Under the pieces are notes generated by a model. The model did not search any database and had not been told where the DNA came from. It worked only from the letters and a program-made list of their open reading frames with translations. Of a stretch of DNA of 64,000 bases, positions 43,819-52,386 are shown piece after piece. Source of the DNA: Suilimivivens sp045586385 (GTDB lineage: Bacteria > Bacillota > Clostridia > Lachnospirales > Lachnospiraceae); NCBI GenBank assembly GCA_045586385.1, contig JAZNAE010000005.1, forward strand, positions 114,517 to 178,516, written 5' to 3'. The first letter of the stretch is position 1. Each line of letters opens with the position of its first letter. A program made the position numbers and the translations under genes.

Positions 43819-45942
43819 ATGAAAATTGATTTACATTGTCATACCCGAAAAGTAAAAAAAGGTGATGGAAAAGGTAGAAATGTTACACCAGAACTATTTA
43901 AGGAGAAGATTGAATTAGCGGACGTGAAGATTGTAGCAATCACAAATCACAATATGTTTGACTATGATCAGTATATAGAATTACGAGATGTAGTTGCTGG
44001 TATATGCCAAGTTTGGCCAGGAGTGGAAATTGATATTGCAGGTGAGAGTAGATATCATTTGATTGTTGTGTCTAAACCAGATGAGGTATTGGAGTTTAAT
44101 TCTTGTTGCGAGAAATTATTTAAAGGAACAACTCCAGACACTTGTTTTTTGGAATTGAAAAATGTATATGGTATATTTGAAGAAATTGATGCTATTTACA
44201 TACCGCATTTTCATGATAAAAAACCAGCGATATCAGAAGCGGATAAAGAACAGTTATACAGCTTGGTAAAAGATTCTGCGAGAGTGTTTATTGAACCTAG
44301 AAATCATCGTACATTAGGGGTATTAGCTAATAAAGAAATGAGTGTATTGATTGGAAGTGATGTACAGGATTGGAGTGTATATGAAACTAGTACATTTGCA
44401 GATTTAAGATTACCAGTGGCTAGTTTTTCAGAGTTTTTACTTCTTGCAAAGCGTGACAAATCGGTTGTAGAAACATTATTAAGTAAAAAGACCCCAATAG
44501 CAGTAATAGGAAAGCCACATCCTTCAGTAAATTTACCACTTATGCTTTATCCAGATGTAAATATCATTTTTGGACAAAAAGGAACTGGGAAAACAGAGAT
44601 ATTAAAATCAATGTATGAAGAGATGCTAGGTGCTGGAAAAAACTGTAAAAAATATATCGCATCAGAAAGAGGTGAAGATTTTTCTTCTCTATTAAGCATA
44701 CAGGATATGGAAGTTTCATTAGAAAAAATGGGTATAGATTCGTGTGAGGAGGAATTTTGTAAAATTGCTAGTTGGAATGATAATAATCCAACACAGTTTT
44801 CAAATTATGTTAATTGGTATCAAACAAAAGGGAATAGTAACAATAAAAGTCGAATGAAAATAACAGAGGCTATTCATGATTTTTATAGAAAACCAGATAA
44901 GTTTGATATACATCAAAAAGACAAAGAAAGATTTAGTCAAGCACTTGAGAAACTTAAAAAAATAGAGTGGAATGAATATGTGTCTGAAGAAGAAATTCAG
45001 TTATTAGAACAGTTGCTTATCAGTCTGCGTGATTCAATTGTTGAAAAGCGAAAGAATGATTTGATTGATAAATATTCTTCAAAATTAACAAATAAGACTA
45101 TTGATAAAATCAAAGCTCTTGCGGACAGATGTTCTGATACGATTTCTAGACCATCAACAGCAGGATTAAAAGAGTTCGCTTTTAATAGAATTGAATTATA
45201 TAGGATTGTAAGCAGAATACTAGAGGGTATTAATTCACCTGAGTATAATGAACGTATTCGTTTAGGGTCGTTAGAAGGAAAAGGCGATATTTTTATTAAT
45301 TGTAAGTATCGAATGGTATGTCCTGAGGAGAGAACGGCAAATTATCCGGGGCAAAGTATAAATGCCCTTAGGGAGATTGTAGGGACGTTAGAATACATAA
45401 AGCAACATGTTTTTGATGTTGACATTGCAATATATGTTGAAAAATTAGTTGCATTATGTGAAGAGAATAATGTGCTATCTTTAAAATCTTTTGTAGGTAA
45501 ATCCAAGCTAATTATTACATCGGATGGTACTAAGTATTCGCCTTCTAATGGTGAAAAAGGAATATTATTATTAGAGCAGGTGTTGCATGAAGATGCTGAT
45601 GCATATTTTTTGGACGAGCCTGAACTAGGAATGGGAAATTCTTATATAGATACGGATATAAGACCTTTAATTTGCAATTTAGCAAAGCAGAGAAAATTTG
45701 TTGTTGTGGCAACACACAATGCAAATATTGCAGTACGAACTCTTCCATATATGTCTATTTACCGGACGCATGAGAACGGTGAATATAAAACTTATATAGG
45801 AAATCCGTTTGATGATCAATTGGTTTGTATTGATAATCCGGAAGATATAAAAAGTTGGACGGAAGAGAGTATGCATTCTTTAGAGGGTGGCTACGATGCA
45901 TTTTATGAAAGAAGGGATATTTATGAATCAAGAAATAATTAA
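43819..45942 (+). CDS. PHP-domain and ABC/SMC-type ATPase fusion
   Basis: The 707-residue protein joins an N-terminal PHP phosphoesterase domain (about residues 1-210, with DLHCHT at 3-8, AITNHNMFD and WPGVEIDI as metal ligands) to an AAA/ABC ATPase. Walker A is GQKGTGKT (252-259) and Walker B is YFLDEPELG (Asp599, Glu600), followed by ATHNANIAV. The long middle helices resemble RecF/SMC-like arms. PHP domains hydrolyse phosphate esters in polymerases and nucleases, and fused PHP-ATPases recur beside defence genes. The 3' end overlaps the next gene by 20 bases, pointing to a cassette with the two following proteins. A GGAGAGGGG site precedes the ATG. Confidence 0.87.
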   Translation: MKIDLHCHTRKVKKGDGKGRNVTPELFKEKIELADVKIVAITNHNMFDYDQYIELRDVVAGICQVWPGVEIDIAGESRYHLIVVSKPDEVLEFNSCCEKLFKGTTPDTCFLELKNVYGIFEEIDAIYIPHFHDKKPAISEADKEQLYSLVKDSARVFIEPRNHRTLGVLANKEMSVLIGSDVQDWSVYETSTFADLRLPVASFSEFLLLAKRDKSVVETLLSKKTPIAVIGKPHPSVNLPLMLYPDVNIIFGQKGTGKTEILKSMYEEMLGAGKNCKKYIASERGEDFSSLLSIQDMEVSLEKMGIDSCEEEFCKIASWNDNNPTQFSNYVNWYQTKGNSNNKSRMKITEAIHDFYRKPDKFDIHQKDKERFSQALEKLKKIEWNEYVSEEEIQLLEQLLISLRDSIVEKRKNDLIDKYSSKLTNKTIDKIKALADRCSDTISRPSTAGLKEFAFNRIELYRIVSRILEGINSPEYNERIRLGSLEGKGDIFINCKYRMVCPEERTANYPGQSINALREIVGTLEYIKQHVFDVDIAIYVEKLVALCEENNVLSLKSFVGKSKLIITSDGTKYSPSNGEKGILLLEQVLHEDADAYFLDEPELGMGNSYIDTDIRPLICNLAKQRKFVVVATHNANIAVRTLPYMSIYRTHENGEYKTYIGNPFDDQLVCIDNPEDIKSWTEESMHSLEGGYDAFYERRDIYESRNN

Positions 45943-46225
45943 AGCAACGTTGTTAGAACAAGATGATATTGATATTTTACGTTTTGAAATTGATGAAGAA
46001 GAATTAGATATTAATCTAAACAGCCCAGAGTGTCAGAATTCTTTGAAAAAACTGTTTACATTGATTCTAGAAAAAGTAGTTGGCGGAAGTGTAGAGATAA
46101 CACTGGAAATTCAGGATGGATATTCTAGAGGAATGTATATTGAAGTTTGTGAAGAGTATATTAAGGATTTGAATCGTGAGTTAGGAGAAGTTACCGAAAT
46201 AATTAATAAAGAAATCGTTGAGTAA
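45923..46225 (+). CDS. Small acidic protein, partner of the PHP-ATPase
   Basis: The 100-residue acidic protein starts inside the 3' end of the PHP-ATPase gene (20-base overlap), with GAAGGG as its binding site. It alternates strands and helices (EIIKATLLEQDDIDILRFEI, SPECQNSLKKLFTLILEK, YIKDLNRELGEVTEIIN). No family is recognised. Translational coupling suggests a partner or inhibitor of the ATPase. Confidence 0.7.
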   Translation: MNQEIIKATLLEQDDIDILRFEIDEEELDINLNSPECQNSLKKLFTLILEKVVGGSVEITLEIQDGYSRGMYIEVCEEYIKDLNRELGEVTEIINKEIVE

Positions 46226-46240
46226 AGTGAGGTGTGATAT

Positions 46241-46915
46241 ATGGATTCAGATAATCTTGTTGTATCATTTGAAAATTCTTTTTGTAATGAGGTTGCTGAA
46301 TTTGCAGGTGAGATAGTAGAGTTTGGCATTGATTTAGGCATAGACAATGAAGTGTTAAAAGATGTTCCATTTGTTGGGACTGCGTTTAAACTATATAGTA
46401 TTGGAAGCAAGGTTTATGATAGACATTGTTTAGAAAAATTATATTCATTTATATTATCTATTAACGATGGAAGTTGTTCAATAGAACTGCAAGAAAGACG
46501 TCGAGAAAAATTTGTGGAGAACAAGACTCATCGAAAACAAGAATTGGATTATATTTTAATTTTGATTGATAGGTATATTGGAGTAGAAAAAACTCAACAA
46601 TTAGCGAAATTGTATTTGGCATATTTAGATGGAGTAATTGATTGGAATGAATTAACCAAATATGCAGAAGTTGTTGACCGTTTCCTCCCGGGAGATAAGG
46701 AATTTCTTTTAAAAGAAAGAGCATTATATCATACAATATCAGTCCCTATACCTGATGCATTTTTGCGATTAGCAGCTTTAGGAATTTATCAAGAATATAT
46801 GACAGATATAAGTGTACCAACGACTTTAGGAACCATAACAATTCCAGCAAAACAGCAAAAAACATTTAAAACAACGGCATTTGGTGAAAAGCTTCAAGAT
46901 ATTCTTGAAAAATAG
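46241..46915 (+). CDS. Unknown protein of the PHP-ATPase cassette
   Basis: The 224-residue protein begins 15 bases after the previous gene, behind AGTGAGGTG. A mildly hydrophobic glycine/isoleucine segment (GEIVEFGIDLGIDNEVLKD and VPFVGTAFKLYSIGSKV) is near the N terminus, followed by helical repeats with QQLAKLYLAYLDGVIDWNE, and a C-terminal beta-like tail. The 'FVGTAFKLYSIGSKVYDRH' region recalls a family of short membrane-interacting proteins of unknown function seen in islands. It could be the effector of the three-gene set; this is inference. Confidence 0.65.
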   Translation: MDSDNLVVSFENSFCNEVAEFAGEIVEFGIDLGIDNEVLKDVPFVGTAFKLYSIGSKVYDRHCLEKLYSFILSINDGSCSIELQERRREKFVENKTHRKQELDYILILIDRYIGVEKTQQLAKLYLAYLDGVIDWNELTKYAEVVDRFLPGDKEFLLKERALYHTISVPIPDAFLRLAALGIYQEYMTDISVPTTLGTITIPAKQQKTFKTTAFGEKLQDILEK

Positions 46916-47040
46916 TAGGAGAACATGTAGCTAATTGGATGTTTTCTGATGTTAAAAGCTGCTTGTCAAAAGGATATGTTATAGAATTGGAGTGTTTTTG
47001 AGAATAATAAAGTTATGATGGTACGAAGGAGAAAAGATAT

Positions 47041-48129
47041 ATGTACGGGGAAAATAATAGCTTAAGAGCGCAATTACGAGGAAGATTGTTTGAATTAGCT
47101 TTAATAAAATTACTTGAAAGTAGTGATTTTACTATAGTAGACCCAGTAAATGAAATGGATACACGAGTTAAAGAGTCTCGCGATGGTTTTATTGAATTTA
47201 AGGGAAGAGGTTGCTGGCATCAAATCGATTTGCCGTTTGATTATAAGCGCGTAACACCATTTTCTTATCCAATGAGGTTACTTGGAGAAGCAAAATTTTA
47301 TAAGACAGAAATTTCTAAAAAGTATATTAGAGAATATATTGGTGTGCTAAAAGATATTCAAGAAAACTATTTTGTGGAAGATGGAGATGATATAAAAAAT
47401 CTGGCAAAAAGAAGAATTGAAGTGGGAAGTTACTTTTCTGCAAATGGTTTTCAGGCTGAAGCAGAAAAATTAGCATATGCGCATGGAATTAGAACCATTT
47501 CTTATAAAAATAATTTTGCAGTGAAGATGATTTGTGACGCAATAAATATACTTGAGGATAGATACATTTCAGTTTCATGGATACAGAATGGGAATTGGAA
47601 GAACTTCAAATCGAGATTAATGCAGTTTTTCAATTTGTCAGGAAATCATTTCCAACAGATGCATCATGAAGTAAGAATTCTTAGTGAGTGCTTTGGCGAA
47701 GGATATGAGAGTATATTAGAAGATTTGAAAAGAAATTTAGATTCAATTCAATCAAGTTTTATTGGGACAACAGAAACCGGATTCTTATTACATTTTGTGG
47801 GATTCGATAGATTCCCAGATGAGGTATTTTTAGAAGGTGATGAAGGTCATTGCAGAGTGTATTATGACATTGATATAGAGACAGGAAGGCGCTATTTTTG
47901 GATTGAATTTGCAAATAATTATAGGCACTCTGTTCCAAGTAAATTTTATTTTTCTCCACCGGAGTCTTTAGATGATGCAGCAGTTTTTGGTGGAAGAAGA
48001 GTGTTACAAGAAAAAAGAGAACATTTTCGCAAATTATATATGGCTGTAAATATTAACGGAGTAGCACGTAATCTAGTCATAACAATGGATAATAATTGGT
48101 TAGATGAAGTGGAGCGAGGAATCCAATAG
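47041..48129 (+). CDS. Mrr-like restriction endonuclease (PD-(D/E)XK)
   Basis: The 362-residue protein has an N-terminal Mrr/restriction-endonuclease-like fold: GRLFELALIKLLE, then GRGCWHQID (Asp63), LGEAKFYK (Glu83 and Lys85) and IREYIGVLKDI, with SANGFQAEAEKLAYAHGI as the final core helix and strand. The D...E-x-K spacing fits a metal-dependent nuclease. The C-terminal half (about 180-362) is unassigned and may bind DNA or a modified base. It is 125 bases downstream of the PHP cassette with its own AAGGAG site, so could be separate. Mrr-type enzymes usually attack methylated foreign DNA. Confidence 0.78.
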   Translation: MYGENNSLRAQLRGRLFELALIKLLESSDFTIVDPVNEMDTRVKESRDGFIEFKGRGCWHQIDLPFDYKRVTPFSYPMRLLGEAKFYKTEISKKYIREYIGVLKDIQENYFVEDGDDIKNLAKRRIEVGSYFSANGFQAEAEKLAYAHGIRTISYKNNFAVKMICDAINILEDRYISVSWIQNGNWKNFKSRLMQFFNLSGNHFQQMHHEVRILSECFGEGYESILEDLKRNLDSIQSSFIGTTETGFLLHFVGFDRFPDEVFLEGDEGHCRVYYDIDIETGRRYFWIEFANNYRHSVPSKFYFSPPESLDDAAVFGGRRVLQEKREHFRKLYMAVNINGVARNLVITMDNNWLDEVERGIQ

Positions 48130-48203
48130 AATAATTTAAGAAAATGTGACTAAAAGAGCGCACATGGTAATGAGATATGCGCAAAGTAGAAAGGGGCCTA
48201 CAA

Positions 48204-48539
48204 ATGAGTCAGAAATCAACCTACCCAAACATAGACATGCAAAGAACCGGCAGAAAACTAAAACACATGATTGAATCCGCAGGCTATACACCTCGCATAA
48301 TCCAAGCCTATTTACATTTGTCATGTGTACAGCCTATTTATCGTTGGTATAAGGGACTGATATTACCATCAGTGGATCATCTGCTTATGCTTAGTGAATT
48401 GCTGAATGTACATATGGAAGACCTCTTGGTGAAGAAGAATGTAGTACCGGTGATATACGATATAGAGCAGTGTTACGTTCAGGCTGCACAGAAACGGTTT
48501 ATAGCATATTACAAGAAAATATATCAGTCAGTGGCATAG
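48204..48539 (+). CDS. XRE-family (Cro/C1-type) helix-turn-helix protein
   Basis: The 111-residue protein has a helix-turn-helix (about residues 12-65; IDMQRTGRKLKHMIESAGYTPRIIQAYLHLS and SVDHLLMLSELLNVHMEDLLV). ATG 48204 follows AAAGGGG at 48191-48197; the in-frame start nine codons earlier lacks a site. It is probably a repressor of an adjacent accessory gene. The C-terminal tail (QCYVQAAQKRFIAYYKKIY) is uncharacterised. Confidence 0.78.
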   Translation: MSQKSTYPNIDMQRTGRKLKHMIESAGYTPRIIQAYLHLSCVQPIYRWYKGLILPSVDHLLMLSELLNVHMEDLLVKKNVVPVIYDIEQCYVQAAQKRFIAYYKKIYQSVA

Positions 48540-48633
48540 ATGGCTTTGGACTAACCGTCCAATGAAAATACTATTGACAAATGATATCCTCTTATCAAAG
48601 CCCGCAAAGGGACTATGATAGGAGGATATTTTT

Positions 48634-49158
48634 ATGGAAAGAAAAATTGATGTTATTGATGATTTTAACGGAAGAAAGATAGTGTTTATTCACGACATTA
48701 TTTTCAAGAAAAAGCAGTACGTTGAATGGAAGGATGTGAAAGAGTACCTAAAGAAATATGTAGGCGAGGTGTATAAGGTTTTAGCCGTAGAAGAGGAAAT
48801 TTATATTGGAGCAGATTTCCCCAATGAATATTCAGGTTCGGCATATACATATTCACTTAAAGGCGCAAATGTAAAGGCTAAGGCAAATGCTGTTCAGGGG
48901 ATTCCTGAAATGATTGAGATTGCTACCGGTGGTAACTACAAAGCGAATGATGAAGAAAAGCATAGTCGTAATGCAAAATTTGGTTGGTATCGTTATGATA
49001 CTTATTTTGCAATTCCGGTGCATGCCAGTGATGGAGAAGTGGATCATTATAATGTGTTCCATGCTTCATTATTGATTCGTCATTCAGAAGACGGAAAGAA
49101 ATATTTATATGACATAATAGACATAAAAAAAGAAACGGGCTACCCGCTTGAGCCATAA
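48634..49158 (+). CDS. Stand-alone domain related to tails of phage/mobile-element proteins
   Basis: The 174-residue protein is preceded by TAGGAGG. Its latter half (YDTYFAIPVHASDGEVDHYNVF and LYDIIDIKKETGYPLEP) recalls the extreme C-terminal region of large MuF-type phage and conjugative-element proteins in Lachnospiraceae, which often end in 'LYDIINIKKET-TPLE'. The front part is unassigned. It may be a fragment of a mobile-element protein or an independent small effector. The match is from memory and modest. Confidence 0.55.
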   Translation: MERKIDVIDDFNGRKIVFIHDIIFKKKQYVEWKDVKEYLKKYVGEVYKVLAVEEEIYIGADFPNEYSGSAYTYSLKGANVKAKANAVQGIPEMIEIATGGNYKANDEEKHSRNAKFGWYRYDTYFAIPVHASDGEVDHYNVFHASLLIRHSEDGKKYLYDIIDIKKETGYPLEP

Positions 49159-49264
49159 GGCTGTACACGACAAAAAACCCATTTCTTGAGTCTATAATAT
49201 GAAATTTAGTCGGAATAGTCAAGAAGAAAATCAAATAACACCGAATATATTAGGAGTTGAAAAA

Positions 49265-49579
49265 ATGTCTAAAAGAGAAATAAATATTATGTCGGATACG
49301 CAACAAGCATTAGTGAAAATGGGAGCAAATATACGGAAAGCAAGACTGCGTAGAAACCTTAATGCAGAGTATATAGCGGAGCAGGCAAACATTAGCACAG
49401 ATACACTATCAAGTATAGAAAAAGGGGCACCTACTGTTTCGATTGGTGCTTATGCAGCAGTTCTTGCAGTGCTTGAGCTAGATAAAGATATACAGTTGAT
49501 CGCATTGGATGAAGAGGGAAAAAAGCAGTTTTGGGAACAGAATTTATATCCAAGAGAGAGGGCCTCTAAAAAGAAATAG
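49265..49579 (+). CDS. XRE-family regulator of the HipB-like type, no HipA nearby
   Basis: The 104-residue protein has a Cro/C1-type HTH (about residues 18-75: MGANIRKARLRRNLNAEYIA, ISTDTLSSIEKG, VSIGAYAAVLAVLEL) and a short tail. Similar proteins are antitoxin partners of HipA kinases, but no HipA follows, so it appears orphaned. ATG 49265 follows AGGAG; the in-frame extension to 49199 has no site. An inverted-repeat cluster with TCGCAAA/TTTGCGA cores lies immediately downstream and might include its operator. Confidence 0.78.
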   Translation: MSKREINIMSDTQQALVKMGANIRKARLRRNLNAEYIAEQANISTDTLSSIEKGAPTVSIGAYAAVLAVLELDKDIQLIALDEEGKKQFWEQNLYPRERASKKK

Positions 49580-49584
49580 CAAAA

Positions 49585-49663
49585 CGCACTTTTTGCGTGT
49601 TGTTCCAACTGTTGCCAAAAGTGCGATAGTTCAAAAGTGGTTGTCGCAAATTTTGCGACAACC
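49585..49663. repeat. Palindrome cluster, possible operator or terminator
   Basis: A 25-base near-perfect palindrome (49639-49663; GGTTGTCGCAAA, one T, TTTGCGACAACC) lies 60 bases after the HTH gene. Upstream, CGCACTTTT (near 49585) and AAAAGTGCG (49617-49625) form a second inverted pair. The shared TTGCG/CGCAA core could be recognised by the neighbouring XRE protein, or the palindrome could simply end transcription. Confidence 0.6.
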
Positions 49664-49695
49664 TCATTATGCGAGATAAAGGCGGAAAATAGAAC

Positions 49696-50160
49696 ATGAT
49701 ACCAACATTATACGAACCGTTCAGCCACTGGTCAGAGAAAGGTTCTGTTTACATATTATCAGATTTGCATTTTGATGATGCAGATTGCAAGTTTATGAGT
49801 CCGGACTGGATTACTCCACAGGAACAGATTGCAATCATCAATGGGATGGTAATGAAGAATGATACATTTATTTGCTTGAGAGACGTTGGAAGTCCGGAGT
49901 ATATCAAGGAGATCAAGGCGCGAAAAAAGATTCTGATTCTCGGAAATCATGATGCAAAAGGTGCATATAAGAATTACTTTGATGAAATCTATATAGGTCC
50001 GCTTTTTATAGCAGAGAAAATATTGTTATCGCATGAGCCTGTGTACGGATTGACATGGTGCCTGAATATACATGGTCATGACCATAGCAATATGGAACCA
50101 TACAAAGAGGGATGTAAGCATAGTAATTTGGCGGGAATGTATGTGGATATACACCGATAA
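49696..50160 (+). CDS. Calcineurin-like metallophosphoesterase, short form
   Basis: The 154-residue protein has the calcineurin-like metal motifs in order: SDLHFDD (about residues 22-28), DVGSPEY (the usual GDVG reads RDVG), ILGNHD, LSHEP and NIHGHDHSN. It is shorter than related phage and island phosphoesterases (about 190-200 residues), lacking part of the region between GNHD and the SHEP strand and part of the C terminus. All metal ligands seem present. It is followed directly by a decayed stretch, so it may be degenerating. AGGCGG lies 11 bases before the ATG. Confidence 0.75.
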   Translation: MIPTLYEPFSHWSEKGSVYILSDLHFDDADCKFMSPDWITPQEQIAIINGMVMKNDTFICLRDVGSPEYIKEIKARKKILILGNHDAKGAYKNYFDEIYIGPLFIAEKILLSHEPVYGLTWCLNIHGHDHSNMEPYKEGCKHSNLAGMYVDIHR

Positions 50161-50252
50161 ATCTTGGAATGATTATCAAGGAAGCGCGCTGTCAGATTTT
50201 CCGAGCATTCATCGGATGACGATTGATAGGCAAGTAGAAAGAGGAAAGAAAA

Positions 50253-50646
50253 ATGACACCGATTGAGTTGCAACTGTGAGATATCCAAGGCAGATTATTT
50301 AAACTTCCAGCCCGGAGAGGAATAATTTATCAAAGTGTTTATGAAATCTGCGACTGCAAAAGCATTAGATTCTACCTATAATCGGATGCAACGGGCAGGC
50401 GAAGAATATCTTTTGGATGAAGTGATTGATGAAGCAGGAGATAGATTCGAAAAGCTGGGAGAAGTTTATTCGGAGGAGCTGATATATTGAATAGGGTACA
50501 TATACCGGTACTGGCATTATGTGACGGGTGAATTCAGTAAGGAAATATATAAGCAGGCACTGGTGAAGGTTATGAAGCAAAAATATACGAGGCTATATAT
50601 GATGACACCGGAGGAAGTCATAGAAGTATTAAAAGGGAATAATTGA
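50253..50646 (+). pseudogene. Decayed small unknown gene (two stops and a frameshift)
   Basis: Piecewise translation gives MTPIELQL-stop-DIQGRLFKLPARRG, a frameshift, then FIKVFMKSATAKALD, YNRMQRAGEEYLLDEVIDE, GEVYSEELIY-stop (50488-50490, where relatives have Trp) and IGYIYRYWHYVTGEFSKEIY, ending near 50646. Similar intact proteins ('GY-YRYWH-YTGE-SKEIYKQA') are common in Lachnospiraceae islands and have no known function. AGAGGAAAG precedes the ATG. The remains between 50161 and 50250 look like a fragment of another gene ending in DRQVERGKKNDTD. Confidence 0.7.
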
Positions 50647-50897
50647 ATATGTTTGCGGCAGGAGGTGGCCATGCTAGAATGTCTTGTCGACAAGGCACTG
50701 ATTTGTGGATTGACATAGTCTGTAAGTCGGTGTTTTTCTTTATGCCTTGGAAGCATGGCTACGGGGTCCTGCAGTCAACATATTGTGCAAGAAATGATTT
50801 GTATTATCTCAATTATGTGATAAAATAAAAATGTTATTAAATATCAACGGTAAGATAAAAAATAACAAAAATCGATATTGAGTATTGAGGTATTACA
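50647..50897. other. Intergenic stretch without a supported gene; tandem TATTGAG near its end
   Basis: A short frame preceded by AGGAGGTGG stops after 15 codons, probably another remnant. Two adjacent TATTGAG copies (50876-50889) lie just before the ribosome binding region of the following XRE gene and may be its operator. Confidence 0.4.
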
Positions 50898-51119
50898 ATG
50901 GTAAGAATAAAACTGTGTGAATTGATGGGGAAGCAAAAAATGACAAGAAAGTGTCTGTCTGAATTAACGGGGATACGTCCAAATACTATAGGTGACTTGT
51001 ATAAAGAAGATGTAAAAAAAATAGATATACAAGTTCTGAATCAAATATGTGAAGTATTTAGCTGTGAAATCGGTGACGTATTAGAATACATTCCAGATAA
51101 AAAGGATTCAGAGGTGTAG
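50898..51119 (+). CDS. Small XRE-type regulator heading the restriction operon
   Basis: The 73-residue protein is a minimal Cro/C1 HTH of the kind paired with YozG/HipB-like regulators (IKLCELMGKQKMTRKCLSELT, IRPNTIGDLYKE, IDIQVLNQICEVFSCEIGDVLEY). Its stop is directly before the start of the first cytosine methyltransferase gene (one base between), so it belongs to the operon. By analogy with controller proteins of restriction-modification systems, it may time expression of methylase and nuclease. The tandem TATTGAG upstream is a candidate binding site. Confidence 0.82.
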   Translation: MVRIKLCELMGKQKMTRKCLSELTGIRPNTIGDLYKEDVKKIDIQVLNQICEVFSCEIGDVLEYIPDKKDSEV

Positions 51120-51120
51120 T

Positions 51121-52386
51121 ATGGTTGGTAGAAAATATAATTTTATAGATTTGTTTGCTGGTTGTGGTGGACTAAGTGAAGGTTTTTATAAGCTGGGATA
51201 TAATGCATTAGCACATGTTGAGATTGAACATACAGCTTGTGAAACATTAAAAACAAGAATGAATTATTATGGATATGAAGATGCAGAAAAGGCTGTTTTA
51301 GAAGCAGATATAACAGATAAAGATATTGTTAAAAGAATAAGTGAGGTGGTTGGAGATAATGAAGTAGATATTATTATTGGAGGTCCACCATGCCAAAGTT
51401 TTTCAACTTTAGGGAAAGCTAAAGATGATAATAATATGCAAGATGATCCGCGAAACTATTTGTTTGAAAATTATGTTAAAGTGTTAAATCATTTTAAACC
51501 AAAATTTTTTGTTTTTGAAAATGTTACTGGACTATTAGATACTAAAATTAAAGGTAAAAGTATATTTACTTTAATACTAAAGAGACTTAGGTATAGATAT
51601 AAGGTTTTGGACGAAGAAAGTATAATTGTCTTAAATGCGACAAATTATGGTGTGCCTCAAGATCGTAAAAGAGTAATTTTGCTGGGTGTGCGTAAGGATA
51701 TCGACATTGATCCTAAAGAGGTATATGAATCTATAATAAAAACTCATTATTTACCAGATGATAACGAAAGTGAACGGATTGGAAAAGAAAAATATGTAAC
51801 TGTTAGAGAGGCAATAGGAGATTTGCCTTTTTTAAAGCAAGGTGAGGGAGAAAAAAAATCAAGTTATAATCTGGATTATTTACAGTGTAGTGAATATGTT
51901 AAGAAGATAAGAAAACCATCGGATGCTATTTTGTTAGATCATGTAGCAAGAAAGAATAACATGAAAGATGTTGAACGTTATAGAGTAATGGCTGAAAATC
52001 ACTGGAATTTTTTGCAGTTATTGGAGTGTAGACCAGATCTTGGGCATGAGAAAAAAAGAGTATTCTTTAATAGTTATAAAGTTCAGTGGTGGGATATGCC
52101 ATCTAAGACAATAATCGCACATTTATATAAAGATGGTAATCAGTTTATTCATCCAGATCCAAAACAAGGACGAAGTATAACGGTTAGAGAAGCAGCAAGA
52201 TTGCAATCTTTTCCAGATGATTTTGTCTTTGAAGGTTCAAGAACAGATCAATTTAAACAGATTGGAAATGCAGTACCACCTATGCTTGCTGAAGCGATTG
52301 CAAAAGGTGTTAAAATAATGCTAGACAGATTAGAAAGAGAAGATAACTTCAATGATATTTCAAAGAGTGACAAAACTACAAAATAG
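51121..52386 (+). CDS. DNA cytosine-5 methyltransferase, first of pair
   Basis: The 421-residue enzyme transfers a methyl group from SAM to C5 of cytosine. Motif I is FIDLFAGCGGLSEGF, motif IV is GGPPCQSFSTLG with catalytic Cys91, motif VI is FVFENVTGL, motif VIII is NYGVPQDRKRVILLG, and motifs IX-X are RSITVREAARLQSFPDDF and QIGNAVPPMLA. The target recognition domain sits between about residues 200 and 330. Its gene overlaps the second methyltransferase gene by 35 bases. Two C5 enzymes with a McrB-like and LlaJI-like pair is the composition of the LlaJI system, in which the two enzymes modify the two strands of an asymmetric site. Confidence 0.95.
   Translation: MVGRKYNFIDLFAGCGGLSEGFYKLGYNALAHVEIEHTACETLKTRMNYYGYEDAEKAVLEADITDKDIVKRISEVVGDNEVDIIIGGPPCQSFSTLGKAKDDNNMQDDPRNYLFENYVKVLNHFKPKFFVFENVTGLLDTKIKGKSIFTLILKRLRYRYKVLDEESIIVLNATNYGVPQDRKRVILLGVRKDIDIDPKEVYESIIKTHYLPDDNESERIGKEKYVTVREAIGDLPFLKQGEGEKKSSYNLDYLQCSEYVKKIRKPSDAILLDHVARKNNMKDVERYRVMAENHWNFLQLLECRPDLGHEKKRVFFNSYKVQWWDMPSKTIIAHLYKDGNQFIHPDPKQGRSITVREAARLQSFPDDFVFEGSRTDQFKQIGNAVPPMLAEAIAKGVKIMLDRLEREDNFNDISKSDKTTK

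Noticed and set aside
50643..50828. Short frame before the XRE gene
   Set aside because: No ribosome binding site fits its start, codons are unlike neighbours and it lies in a decayed stretch.
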